Part shown: positions 34,914-47,063 of the stretch, piece by piece | How positions within the stretch are numbered: the stretch's first letter is position 1 | How the letters are laid out: every line of letters begins with the position of its first letter | Assembly (NCBI GenBank): GCA_963932465.1 | Contig: OZ010789.1 | Span: 594,281,581-594,345,580, forward strand | Length of the DNA stretch: 64,000 nt | Source: Maratus speciosus | Lineage: Eukaryota; Arthropoda; Arachnida; Araneae; Salticidae | Reading direction: 5' to 3' | Made by a program: the position numbers and the translations under genes | Notes under the pieces: generated by a model | What the model saw: only the letters and a program-made list of their open reading frames with translations | The model's database searches: none | Told to the model about the DNA's origin: nothing

Positions 34914-37625
34914 TTATTTTATACTTTACTCGGATCTCAGGAGGATATGAATATGATTATAGGTTATAGATAAATATATTATTTATAAATCAGAAATTGT
35001 TATGTTTCTTCCTGCATCGGGTATAGAAAAATGTCTTGATATGAAAGTCACAGAATAGTATAACTTTCACATAAAACATATATTACCAGTTGTCACCGGT
35101 CACAGATTATCGATCAATTTCACTGAATATCATTCAGTTCATCACTCTTCCGCTTCAGAAAATAATTCTCAGGGAAAACATTTTTTTTAAAATTTACTCA
35201 TCATTGTTAGGGTTCCTGACATAAAAAGTAAAAACTGAACAATTATAAGATCTGTCGTGTTTCTTGTGTCTCGGGTCTGCATGCCCACCTGTCACAGCCG
35301 ATTTTTTCGTAAACTAGAGAACGAGGGAAGTTCAAATTTGGCAGTAGTAATGAAGGCTGTTGACTTACATATTTGTAGATTATTAACCATTCACAAGTAT
35401 ATTTAAGAAAAATGTAGCGGGACTAATTAATTACTTGAAAATAAAAAACCTTTTTTATATATATCGTGTAGAGTGTCATGTGAAAGCGCTCGTAACGCCG
35501 AACTTAAATATACATTTGATTTAGTTTTAGGTAATACATTTTCAGATATATGGTCGAAAATGTAATGCAAAAATCCCCTCCCCCCCACATTGTTTTTGAG
35601 AAAATTGGATTTTTCCATAACACACAACTATCACTTAACAGGGGATCAGCGAGAGAGTTGAGGGGCGCCAGGGATAACTATCATCGCGAAAGTATAAAAG
35701 GATTGTTTATAATGATTTTCGAAAAAAAATCGGTAATTAGCCGATGTATTAACCAAAAATAAGGACGGTTTGGACAAACATACAGGCACGGGTAGCTTAC
35801 TCTATGCGTCATCGCGCTTTTAACGCATAGATATGTATTATTGTAGGTGATTTCAATGTAAACTTCAGAAACTATGCTAGAAATGAAATGTCGGAGTAAT
35901 TTTTAACTCTTGGTCTATGTCTATCCATTAAAGAATATACAACCGAGGAAAACACGGCAACGTTTGGCGACAGAGCCGGCTTCCCCCCTTGGCAACCCTC
36001 CTTATATCGTCAGAAAGTTCTGACCAATCAGATGCGTTTCTCGGTATCTACGCAGATTTTCATTGGTCCATTTCCAAAGCGTTACTTTTTTGTATACATA
36101 GAAGGGTTTGTATGCAGATAATGTAACCTTTCAAAAATAGAATATCCACTGCAGGGATCGCACAAAAAATACTGTAAAAATTATTTTACATAAAAATAAA
36201 TGCATAAATATAGCTTAAGAATAACCCGAATCAAACATTGTGTCTTCATGCTAGTTTTTAGTACATTCTATTAAACTGAGCATGTATGAAAAATTATATT
36301 AATATGGCCCCCAAAACTCACGGCACATCAGGCAGTTTTTGATTGCTGGTTGCACAGCTGGTAAGTCTCGGACTAATATTGGAACAGTAATCATTGTCCA
36401 ATTTAAAGACATAATATATGCGATATAATAAGAGAAAGTTTATTTTAAATAGCGCAATTGGCAGTTGAGAAACTAATTTCTAAAAACGTCCTTATGTTTT
36501 CTTGTGAACTGCTCGTGTTCTTTGTGCAAAGGGTAAAGCAAATATAATTTATATGCACCTATTTTGAAACAATTTTTCAAAATTATTATTTAATTTTTAT
36601 ATTTATTTTACTATTTTAATGTTCCTGATTATACAGTTCAAAACATGCAGATTTATATACGTGAGATATTTTCATCGGTGCAATTTAAATTTACTGAAGA
36701 ATCAATGTGATACAGAGCATTAAACATTAAAGTTTAAAGTTAAAAATTAAAGTTAGTTTTTAATTGTCACTAAAGTATTGATTTTAATTTCAGGAAAGAC
36801 TAATCGGGTCTATATCTACAAAAGACATTTTTTACAATTTGACTGTGTCTATTAAAAGTACAGCTAACTTTAAATGCGTTAGAATGTTTTTCGGTGTAAT
36901 AATAAAATACGTCACTTTCGTAAAAATGTAATACATGATTTGGAAAACATCCAAGATTTGAGAAACTTTTAGCTTTAATGTATTCTGTATAATTTGTAGA
37001 AGCTCAAAATGTAAATTTGAATGCAAAAGTCTAAAAATTTCTTAAAAGTATTTCTATTATCTTAAAAGTCTCAAAAAATGCTAATGTATCTTATAATCCT
37101 TTAATGCAGAAGAAAAATTAGAAAACTTTTTTATATTTTACATTACATTTATGTATGTATGCTTGCAGTTCTATGAACTTTCGATACATATACTATTTAT
37201 TTTATATTTTTCCACTGCATCTAGTCATAAATTATGTTAGTTAAAAAAGTGTAGTTTAAACGCAGTTTTAATGTAAAGGATATTTGCATTGTTTCCAAAT
37301 ATTAAACATTCGAAATATTCTTTACATACGTCTTACACAAGGTAAATAAAATACTTTCTTTCCATAAAGTAATTAATGATACTTTATTTTCTATTGACTT
37401 ACTAACAAAAAACAAAAAAAAAAAAAAAAAGAGTTAAAAACACCAATTTCGGTAGTTAAAATAAATTATTAAAATATTTTAAAATATTAAATACTTCCCA
37501 GATTCATTAAAGTATATGTATATTTTATTTTATCCTTTATTTATTTTTGTCTAGAAGTTCAAATGTGTCTAGTAATTTTCATTTTGAAATAAATAAAAGA
37601 CTCGTGTAATATATATATGTATATA
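34914..37625. other. Unassigned; GC-richer patch at 35940-36120
   Basis: 35940-36120 contains GACCAATCAGATGCG and, 50 bases on, the opposite ATTGGTCC, which resemble paired CCAAT boxes. No gene follows, so I do not call a promoter. Near 35791-35826 CTATGCGT and ACGCATAG form a short inverted repeat. The 36.2-37.6 kb part is featureless AT-rich DNA. Confidence 0.35.
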
Positions 37626-38521
37626 GGGGACAGTAGTACACAGTGAGACATCATACACAGTGAGACATCATACACAGTGAGATAGCAGCCACTTTGATAT
37701 ATAGTTGTAACTTTTTCTCCAAGCAGGCACATACACATAACGACTTCATCTTATGCAACACGTAGATGTAGTTTCGGCACTTCAGTTATTCGTCCGACAA
37801 AATAGTAAATAATTATTTATTTTATAGTGGTTAAAGTTACATAAACGTCTATTTTAAAGTTTATTGCCTTCAATATGACATATATTTACTTAACCAAACC
37901 TAGCTATATCTAATAATAGACTATTTCAACATAAACTTTTAACAACATAAAGTTTTTAAAGCAATGAAATTGATGTAACAGAAGTGGCATCCATTTTGTT
38001 ACAATGTAACGAAAGTACACAGTAAGGCACACAGTAAGACGTGCCTCATTGTGTACCTACTATGTGGTTCTGATGCAAAAAATGTTATTTATTAATAAAA
38101 GAAGATTTCTCTCTCTCTTTCTCTATGTGTGTATGGGCGTGCGATGGCTAGGGAAACGTAAGAGGCTGAAAATTTGCATGAAGGTAGCCCAAGGTCTGCC
38201 ATTGTCTAACCGAGACTATAATTTTAAAATTTTCAAAATCTAGAAATATTAATTAGAAATCATAAACTGCAAAAAAATTATTGATAGAGTGTAAAAATGT
38301 ATGATTTATGAAAACCACTCGCGGTACACAGTGTGACACACTCGATACTCCGCTATGCTGCTTCTGTGCTTTTATAAATAACTTTTTAAAAACCATCTAT
38401 ACATTAATGTGTAGCGAATTTCTGCAGCTTAAAGATGTAGCAATTTTTTTTCAAAAGATTAAAAATCGTCGTCATTTGTTAAGTAATAATAATTTTCGTC
38501 TCACTGTGTACTAACCTCTCC
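37626..38521. mobile_element. TA-flanked element with ACACAGTGAGAC repeats
   Basis: Left end GGGGACAGTAGTACACAGTG and right end (reverse complement) GGAGAGGTTAGTACACAGTG, with TA on both sides (37624-37625, 38522-38523). At the left, ACACAGTGAGACATCAT occurs three times in tandem. Further variants lie at about 38018-38036 and 38330. Length 896 bp, non-coding. The ends and TA suggest a Tc1/mariner-type MITE whose termini repeat a 12-bp motif. Confidence 0.7.
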
Positions 38522-38985
38522 TATATGGGAACGTTTATAGTTATTCTTGTGACCATCACAGCATATTTTCAAAAATGCTTCTCGTAATTTTATCACAAAA
38601 TATAATTAGGGTAAAATTTATATAACAAGTTAAATACCACTGTCCTACTATTGTGCAATTCTGTACCAATATTTCTGACATAGGTAAGTATTAAATTAAC
38701 AAAACATTGCTTAACATCGGATATACAAAATTTAAAAATTAGAAATATATTACAATTCATCAGACATACAAGTAAAAATTACATAAATACATATATAATT
38801 AAAAATGCAAATATTTCGTGCTAATTTTTAGCCATTTGCACATGATTCATTAATAGGCGAAATTAGCTTATGAGTGAAATTACGAGCTTTGATATGGTTC
38901 TTAATACTTTATTTGATTTTAACTGTTACTTATTATAAAAAGTAGACATGATATATTGTTTTCTGGCCATTTGAATATTATTGCA

Positions 38986-39013
38986 CTGATGAGCGGCTAA
39001 AACTTAGCCGAAA
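38986..39013 (+). ncRNA. Hammerhead-ribozyme-like core, copy 1
   Basis: CTGATGA is followed by a hairpin (GGCTAA, AAC, TTAGCC) and then GAAA, the order of the conserved hammerhead core (CUGANGA, stem II, GAAA). TGCA precedes and follows within range of a short stem I, with a minute stem III and a possible AUU cleavage triplet between. Two extra bases (GC) between CTGATGA and stem II are unfavourable. Activity is unproven. Confidence 0.35.
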
Positions 39014-39707
39014 ATATTTGCATTTTTAATTGTATAAGTATTTATGTAATTTTTACTTGTATGTCTGATGAATTCTAATATATTTCTAATTTTTATAGTA
39101 ATGCATCTTCAAAATGACTTCCAATTTAAAGGAAATACTACGCCAATAACGTTATTTCATTTTAGTACTTATAATGAATAAAAAAATTGGATCAATATTT
39201 TTGCACAATATAAGCAATGTAATAATTGATGTTTGTACTTGGAGAACAGCAAATACAGTAAAGAAAATGAATAAACAGATTCATTTGAAATTTTTAAAAT
39301 GATTAGATACCGTAAATGTACTGTGATTTTATTCGAAAAAAAAAGTTTACATTTCAGAAAATATTTAAAAACTATAAAGAAGCAGAAAATATTATTTTCT
39401 CTGTATCTATTTTGATTAAGTCTTTCCAAGCAGAAATTATTGCATACTTTTTCTTAGAAATTAGAAATATATTACAATTCATCAGACATACAAGTAAAAA
39501 TTACATAAATACATATATAATTAAAAATGCAAATATTTCGTGCTAATTTTTAGCCATTTGCACATGATTCATTAACAGGCGAAATTAGCTTATGAGTGAA
39601 ATTACGAGCTTTGATATGGTTCTTAATACTTTATTTGATTTTAACTGTTACTTATTATAAAAAGTAGACATGATATATTGTTTTCTGGTCATTTGAATAT
39701 TATTGCA

Positions 39708-39735
39708 CTGATGAGCGGCTAAAACTTAGCCGAAA
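39708..39735 (+). ncRNA. Hammerhead-ribozyme-like core, copy 2
   Basis: Identical to the 38986-39013 core, in the second unit of the tandem duplication. Two cores 722 bp apart in direct orientation could release a unit-length RNA if the ribozyme were active and the region transcribed. Confidence 0.35.
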
Positions 39736-40175
39736 ATATTTGCATTTTTAATTGTATAAGTATTTATGTAATTTTTACTTGTATGTCTGATGAATTCTAA
39801 TATATTTCTAATTTTTATAGTAATGCATCTTCAAAATGACTTCCAATTTAAAGGAAATACTACGCCAATAACGTTATTTTATTTTAGTATTTATAATGAA
39901 TAAAAAAATTGGATCAATATTTTTGAACAATATAACCAATGTAATAATTGATGTTTGTACTTGGAGAACAGCAAATACAGTAAAGAAAATGAATAAACAG
40001 ATTCATTTGAAATTTTTAAAATGATTAGATACCGTAAATGTACTGTGATTTTATTCGAAAAAAAAGTTTACATTTCAGAAAATATTTAAAAACTATAAAG
40101 AAGAAGAAAATATTATTTTCTGTGTATCTATTTTGATTAAGTCTTTCCAAGCAGAAATTATTGCATACTTTTCCT

Positions 40176-40905
40176 GTCATAATTTCAACTACCATTGGGT
40201 AAGTAAATGTATAGAACTTTTTTGTTTACGGTGAATAACTTTTAACTACAGTCATTTTAATATTTTACTATACATTTCTCATGCGTTCATGTTTATTTAA
40301 AAATAAAAAGATTAAAGTAAAATCTACAAGTTAAATGCATCGAAAGATTAAACGATGTTTCAAAACCATTTCAGTATATGTTTTTTTTTTTTTTTTTTTT
40401 TGTCATTTTTTAAAATATAATCAATGGCGTATACAAAATGTTTGAAGTTTTCATGAAAATATACATTTATTTTAACAAATAATAAATTGCTGTATAACGC
40501 TAACATTGAAGCAATAAAGGAAGTTTTAAAAATTATGTATTGGGTTTTTATTCGAAATAATAAAATAAATTTAGTTTCCAGAAAATTTTTAAAAACTAAA
40601 AAAAAAGCAAAAGAAAAATATTTCTTTCCCGTGTATATATTTTTATTAAGTCCTTCCATGCAAAATTTATCGGATATTTTTATGTCATAATTTCAACTAC
40701 CCTTGGGTAAGAAAATGCATGAAATCTTTTTGTTTACGGTGAATAACTTTCAACTACAGTCATTTTATTATTTTACTAACCATTTCTCATGCATTCATGT
40801 TTATTTAAAAATGAGGAAGTTAAGTAAAAGCTAAAAGTTAAATGCACCAAAAGACTAAACGATGTTTCAAGACCATTTCAGTATGCGTTTTTTTTTTTTT
40901 TTTGT
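40176..40905 (+). repeat. Diverged tandem repeat, ~505-bp period
   Basis: 40185-40405 recurs as 40690-40905: TCATAATTTCAACTACC, GGTGAATAACTTT, ATTTCTCATGC, GATGTTTCAARACCATTTCA, then a long T run at the same point. The tail of the first unit (40640-40690) also resembles the end of the 720-bp units just upstream. All four segments are thus part of one higher-order array. Opposed frames at 40360-40690 are not genes. Confidence 0.8.
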
Positions 40906-41115
40906 CTTGTATTAAAATATATTCAGTGTTGCATGTAAAAATTTTAATGGAAAAATGCGTATAGTAAAAAAAGCATATATAGTAATTTAAGAAATCAATT
41001 AATTTATTTAAAAGTTTTCGTCAAAATACACATAAATGTTTATACCATATAAATTTTAATAAAACCATTATAACGAGCTAGAGACAAATTTTGAAAAGAC
41101 TATTTTATTTTTATT

Positions 41116-41943
41116 ACTTTCTTCTATGTTTACAAGAAGAAAGTATTGGATTCATGAAAATTTTCGAATTCCGGTTTACGACAGATTTACACGTTTTAGG
41201 GGTCAGAAATTCCAAAAAACATGTTTTTACAAAATGTCTGTCTGTGGTTCTGTGAGTCTGTCTGTGTGTATGTGACACAAATTTTGTGGGCGCTCTATCT
41301 CAAGACCTAATGCACGGAATTTAATAAAAATTCATATTCAGTTAGTCCCTAATACATATTGATGCTGATAAGTTTTGGGTGGAAATCGCTCAACAGGTGG
41401 CGCTGCTATGCTGCATTTTTCACGATTTTCGCAATAACTCTATCTCAAGAACTAATGCACGAATTTTGATCAAACTTCAGATTTAGTTATTCCTTGATAT
41501 GAATGGATGCAGATTACGTTTTGGTGGAAATCGCCCAACAGGTGGCGCTGTTATGATGAATTTTGCAGGATTTACACGATTTCCCCAATAGCTCTATCTT
41601 AAGAACTAACGCACAGATTTTCATCAAACTTGAGATTCAATTAGTCTTTGACATGATTTGCTACTGATTATGTGTTGGTGTAAATCGCCCAACAGGTGTG
41701 CTGCCTTTTTCACAATTGCCTCAAAATCTCTATCTATAGAACTAATGGACGAATTTTCATCTAACTTCAGGTTTAGTTATATGTTGACACAAGTTGTTGT
41801 TAATTAGGCTTTGGTGTTTATCACCCAATAGGTGGCGCTGCTATGAAGGAATTTTCACGATTTTCGCAATAGCTCTATCTCAAAAACTAATGCACGGATT
41901 TCCTCCAAACTTCAGACTCAGTCAGACGTTGACATAACTTGTT
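41116..41943 (+). mobile_element. Helentron-like element, copy 2 (3'-truncated)
   Basis: Closely similar to copy 1 at 33848 from its 5' hairpin ACTTTCTTCT onward, including the GTCTGTCTGTG tract and the GGTGGCGCTGCTATGCTGCA units. Homology stops near CAGACGTTGACATAA, so the 3' stem-loop is missing. Confidence 0.7.
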
Positions 41944-42550
41944 TTAGTGAGGCATACCGGGAAAACTTATATTTTTGTGATTTGTCTTTTCTTGAAAAAT
42001 TTGAGTTTTTTAGTTTTGTAATTATTTTTTCATTAAAGTATTCATCTTTTCTAAATGCCATGGCATTTGTATTTTTTTAAGAATAAAAAAAAGTATCAGT
42101 AGAAAAAATAATCATTATCTTCAATTTGAGTATTTCATAGAAGACTTCGTAAAATTTTGTTCGTACTTATCATTTTTTGTTCATATATATGTTGAAATAT
42201 CAATATGATTCACTGTAGTTTCAGTTTTAGTTAAGTTATTTTCATTTTAGTATATTCGACAAAGTATCTTTTTTAGATAATAATAATTTTTCACTTTACG
42301 CAAAGAAATTAAATATTAAAATGTCTCTCTTTTCAATATAAAATCAAAGGTGCATTTAATTATTCTTAAAGCGGAACAATATTGGTTCTTAAAGCTGATA
42401 TTATAATATCACTCTTCTAATTTAAAGAAAAATACATGTTATAAATCTAAAGAAATTTCCTCCTCTGCAATAGAGTTTTTATCTTACAAGCTATTAAAGC
42501 CTGAGAGCTATTTTGCCCGCAGGTTCTGTGTGTACCTACGTATGTATGTA
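41944..42550. other. Unassigned AT-rich stretch
   Basis: No gene. The last bases (42537-42550, TACGTATGTATGTA) form the left flanking repeat of the 42551 element. Confidence 0.5.
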
Positions 42551-42568
42551 CAGTAGGGTGGAGTGAAA

Positions 42569-44500
42569 ACAAGTGGGTAAGTGTGATCACAGATCGCACA
42601 GAGGGTTTCGTTTAATATTCCTTTCAAAACACTTTATCCTTTTGAAAAATCTGTTAGTTCCACATTTCACAACCAGGGGTCGCACTTGATTCTAAACAAA
42701 CCTGTATCCGAACGAAAATCCGTTTTACATACTATCCGTAGATATATTAGTCGAGGGGATTGGGCCCATAGTACCCGAGATAAGTAGGCGCACCTGGCGG
42801 AAAAAAATGGAAGTAAAATATGTAAGGTTATGGTGCATAATATGACAGATGGTCAAAGGGGTGTCGGCAAAAGTTGGAAAATTTCTCCCCGGGTTAAAAG
42901 AGCGGAGGTTAGAAAAATTGCTTAAAATACACAAGTTACAGCCCAGAGGGGTAAATAATAAAATACTTTTTGAAAATTTTATGATCTGTCGTGTGGTCTG
43001 AGGCATTCAGCTATACGTATGCAAAATTTCATGTCACCAACTTAATTAGGGGCTCTCAAGAAAGAATTGTTCAAATACATATGTCGTAGCTCAAAGGGTT
43101 AAACGTAAGATTTTATGATTTGTCGCCAGGCCTCAGGTGTTCTGCAGTAAGTATGCAAAATTTCAAATCTCCAATTTAATTAGGGGCTCAGTTAGAAAGA
43201 ATGGCTTAAAATACACAAGCTGGAGTTGAAAGGGTTAAACATAAAAGTTTTTCAAAATTTATTATTTGACGTGAGATCTGAGGTGTTCAGCTATAATTTC
43301 AAAATTTTATGATTTGTCATTTGATGTGAGGTGTTCAGCTATAACTATGCAAAATTTCACGTCTCCAAACTAATTAGGAGCTCTCTTAGAAATAATTGTT
43401 TAAAATACACATGCGGGAGCCCAAATGGTTAAATGTACGACTTTTTCAAAATTTTATCATTTGTCGTATGATGTGAGGTGTTCAGCTATATGTACCCTAA
43501 ATTTGAAGTCTCCAACATAATTAGGGGCTCACTTAGAAAGAATTGTTTAAAATGCACATGTGGGACCCCAAAGGGTTAAATGCACGACCTTTTTCAAAAT
43601 TTGATGATTTGTCGTTGGATGTGAGGTGTTCAGCTATAAGTATGCAAAATTTCACGCCTCCAACCTAATTAGGGGCTCACTTAGAAATAATTGTTTAAAA
43701 TACACATGCGGGAGCCAAAAGTGTTAAATGTACGACTTTTTCAAAATTTTATCATTTGTCGTATGATGTGAGGTGTTCAGCTATAAGTATCCAAACTTTC
43801 ATGTCTCCAACATAATTAGGGGCTCACTTAGAAAGAATTGTTTAAAATGCACATGTGGGACTCCAAAAGGTTAAATGCAGGACTTTTTCAAAATTTTATG
43901 ATTTGTCGTTGGATGTGAGGTGTTCAGCTATAAGTATGCAAAATTTCACGCCTCCAACCTAATTAGGGGCTCACTTAGAAAGAATTTTTTTAAATACACA
44001 TGTGGGAGCCTAAAGGGTTAAATGTACGACCCTTTCAAAATTTTATCATTTGTCGTATGATGTGAGGTGTTGAGCTATAAGTACCCAAAATTTCATGTCT
44101 CCAACATAATTAGGGGCTCACTTAGAAAGAATTTTTTAAAATGCACATGTGGGACCCCAAAGGGTTAAACTTACGTAATTTTCGAAATTTTATGATTTGT
44201 CATTTGATATGACGTGTTCAGCTATAAGTATGCAAAATTTCACGCCTCCAAATTAATTAGGAGCTCACTTAGAAAGACTTTTTTAAAATACACATGCGGG
44301 AGCCCAAAGGGTTAAATGTACGACTTTTTCAAAATTTTATGATTTGTCGTATGATGTGATGTGTTCAGCTATAAGTACCCAAAATTTCATGTCTCTAACA
44401 TGTATAGTTTCTGAGAACGGGCTCTGTGACGGACAGACAGACAGAGGAGCGAGACGAATAGGGTTTCGTCAGATGAACGAAACCATAATGACCAAAAAAA
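42569..44500 (+). repeat. Array-bearing repeat with ~147-bp units
   Basis: Begins ACAAGTGGGTAAGTGTGATC and contains about ten units of ~147 bp. AGGGGCTC (or AGGAGCTC) recurs at about 43523, 43671, 43818, 43964, 44112 and 44259. Units alternate between two forms (CACGCCTCCAACCTAATTAG and CATGTCTCCAACATAATTAG), a dimeric higher-order pattern. The array ends in GACGGACAGACAGACAGAGG. The same start and array recur at 63280-64000. Short frames here are not genes. Confidence 0.85.
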
Positions 44501-45000
44501 AATTTTTTTGGAATTTTTTCTTCAGATAGGTCTAAAAACTTGCCTTTTGGCACAGAGTATATAAGGTTAAATTTTCATTTCATTTGGAATTCATCTTTAC
44601 GGCTCTACCAGCTCTTAAATATTATGCCCTTTATACGTGAAAAGCCAAGATTTCACTATTTAGTATAAATTACTAAAAACAATCTTTCTTTACTAAATTT
44701 CTGATTTCATTAAAATAACTCATAAAAAATAACTGATTACTTGTGAACAATCAAATTGTTGTCGTGTCTTAATACCTTAAAATTTGAATTGTATTGTCGT
44801 AAATAAGATAAAGAAAAAGCAAAATAATTGGACATACAGTTTTTCGAATATACATAAAAGATAGTTCATCTCTAAATATAGGAAAGACATTTTTCTAAAC
44901 ATATAGTAATATAATAAAAATAATATATGCGATGTACTGTAAAATGATCTTTCGTTTCACTCTAATTTATATTCGCCTTTGGTAGCAAAACTAGGCATTA
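44501..45000. other. Unassigned interior of TIR element
   Basis: AT-rich, no recognisable feature. It would be the 3' flank of the minus-strand pseudogene. Confidence 0.4.
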
Positions 45001-46260
45001 TTTTTTGTGATTTGACTTTTGATCACATATATCTCTACTCCTACAGCCGCTAATGGTGCTTCAGTAACTAATTGCATGCATCACTCAACTGTTTGAATAT
45101 GAGACGGAAACTTGCGGAATTGAAAAGTTGGGACTTCCGATCTTTTTATAAGAACTTTCAGCTTCTCTCTTGATACTTTATTAACTACTTCAACAGCTGC
45201 CCCGAGATAAGTCGGGGGTAAAAGCACTGTTTCCCTATACCCGTCGCCGGTGGCAGGGTGACGTGATTTCACATTCTTACCAGTTAATAATGTTAATATA
45301 TTCTATCACACTGAAGTTCAATACTGGAACAGGAAACTGTCTTATTGTTGAACACTCCATTTCCCTTGCCTTCAATATGAACGTGGTTTCTTTCATTAGT
45401 TATCATCCCAATTTTTTTTTCTCTCATTGATAGATGTATGCGTTTCGTTGAATAACGACATCGACAATCTTCTTTAAATATTCCCTGAAATAGCGAGACA
45501 ACTTAATTAAAAAAAAAAAAAATGTTTTTGAACTCCATTTTTGCAGGAAGAATCTTTCTTAATATGAAACAACATAGGTGAATATGCTTTCATTACAAAT
45601 TCAGCGATAATCTTCGGATTTTGGGAAGAATTCTGGCTTCCAATGTACAATCTACGTATTCGATGGGCAGCTGTCAACCATCTAGAGCGAAACATTTTAC
45701 GTGGATTGCGATTTACCAGATTTAAAGAGCATTGGCAAGATGAAAATATTTGACACATGTCGTAAAAATAATTTTGGTCTGTACTTAACTCTCCGCTGTT
45801 CATTTCTGAGAGAAGAGAGCAGACTTTTTTAAATTCCACATCTGTCTATTGTTCACATTGATCCAACGATTTTCCAATAGGAACGGAAAAGGCTCATGGG
45901 CCTGTAGTTTGCCCATCAAGTTCAGAAAATTAGTGACGCAATGGCAATTCGTTTGCATAAAGCTGGCATATTAACCACTGCAAAGGACGACTAATGTCTG
46001 TTTCAAAAAATCTAATAGCACCATTATTTCTCATAGTGTTTACAGTTGTTCTGTCACAACCTTTAGCAATAAGTTATCAAGGTTTAAATTGTTTTCAGTG
46101 CAATATTTTAAAAAGCTTTCTACAGTATTCTTTTCTACTCCAGAAGATGGAGTAATGTGCCCCATATACAGTGAATTTGACTTTTCAATCAGAGATACGT
46201 GTTCTTCACTTATAGTTCTTCGATGTAATCTGTCTAAAATTGTCCATAATTTCATTTAGA
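45000..46260 (-). pseudogene. Degenerate transposon protein of unnamed invertebrate family
   Basis: Reading down the minus strand: KLWTILDRLHRRTISEEHVS (near 46250), LLLKVVTEQL, CDRTTVNTMRNNGAIRFFET, RPLQWLICQLYANELPLRH, a Gly-Pro-rich link, LSTDQNYFYDMCQIFSS, FRSRWLTAAHRIRRLY, AEFVMKAYSPMLFHIKKDSS, then after a break TGDGYRETVLLPPTYLGA, VPTFQFRKFPSHIQTVE and CMQLVTEAPLAAVG. I recognise this order as a protein repeatedly annotated as hypothetical in arthropods and cnidarians (GCDGTxVNTG, RPLQW..LHANELPLRH, SRWLTTANR, HTQ.VERC..LVTEA). I do not know its official name or catalytic residues. Several frameshifts and stops make it inactive. It lies inside a TIR element, so I infer it is or accompanies the transposase. 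Confidence 0.55.
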
Positions 46261-47061
46261 TTTGAGTAATTGAATAAGCTTCTGGTATTCACAAAAATTG
46301 TGGTCTATCATTTGATCAATACGCCTCTAGGAAACTACAGTAATTTATGCTCTCTTCCAAATTTATTCGATCTTTTCTTTCAGGATTTTAATTACCTCTG
46401 ACTTTGGTGGATCTTTACCATTCTTGTTGCGTTTTAATTATTGTCATAAAAATATTATTTCGCCATCTGTCATTGTTGGCAAAACAGCTTTATTTAGTTT
46501 TCAAGGGGCACCAAATAGGGGATATTCAATTGCACTTCTAGTAATGGTAAACTTCGATTTGCTTTCACAGGCACGTATTTAAAAATGAGAAAAAAACAAT
46601 TTTTAAAACTCAATAAAACGTTTCAAATATTTTAAAGACTTAAAGTTAAAAAATAATAAACGGAATTACACTAAACAATTTAAATATAAAAATGTCAAAC
46701 GAGATTACCAAAAAACCCTGTAAGTGTACAATTTATGATAAGAATCCATTGTGTGAATATTTAAAAATAATCAAATATTTTAAAATAAATACTTAAAGTT
46801 TAAAAATAATAAAGGGAATTACACTAAATATTTTAAATATAAAAATGTCAAACGAGATTACCAAAAAATCCTGTAAATGTACAATTTATGGTAAGAACCC
46901 ATTGTGTGAAACAATGAAAATATAAAGGTCCTGGTAGAGCCCTGAAGGAGTTTTTCAAAATTCATAAAATTTTGCACGTATATTAGAGGTAATAAAAGGC
47001 AACTTTTGGCTGCTATCCAAAATCAAAATTCCAACTTTCGTTTTTTCACTCCACCCTAATG
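46261..47061. repeat. Terminal part of TIR element with 152-bp tandem duplication
   Basis: About 46628-46770 and 46783-46922 are a tandem pair (period ~152 bp) sharing AATGTCAAACGAGATTACCA and TGTACAATTTATG. Each has a short plus-strand frame beginning MSNEITKK with CKCTIY and NPLCE. The frames are likely incidental. The right TIR lies at 47043-47061. Confidence 0.6.
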
Positions 47062-47063
47062 TA

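Larger units (their letters stand above)
38738..40175 (+). repeat. 720-bp segment in tandem duplication
   Basis: 38738-39457 and 39459-40175 are almost identical over about 720 bp, head-to-tail, with a few substitutions. Each unit begins with an inverted-repeat element of ~360 bp. Its arms (about 92 bp) run from AGAAATATATTACAATTCAT to AAATATTTCG and are mirrored after CTTAGCCGAAAATATTTGCA. Frames at 39169-39429 and 39316-39546 overlap on opposite strands and are not convincing genes. Confidence 0.9.
42551..47061 (-). mobile_element. ~4.5-kb TIR transposon relic
   Basis: Left end CAGTAGGGTGGAGTGAAAA and right end (reverse complement) CATTAGGGTGGAGTGAAAA form ~19-bp terminal inverted repeats. 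TACGTATGTATGTA flanks the left end (42537-42550). The same 14 bases occur after the right end once the MITE inserted there (47064-48116) is removed (48117-48130). It encloses a degenerate minus-strand gene at 45.0-46.3 kb. The flanking repeat is low-complexity, so the true target-duplication length is uncertain. Just inside the left TIR an array-bearing repeat (42569-44500) begins. Confidence 0.65.

Noticed and set aside
35940..36120. Paired CCAAT-like motifs as a promoter
   Set aside because: No exon, initiator or conserved coding sequence follows; two short motifs are expected by chance.
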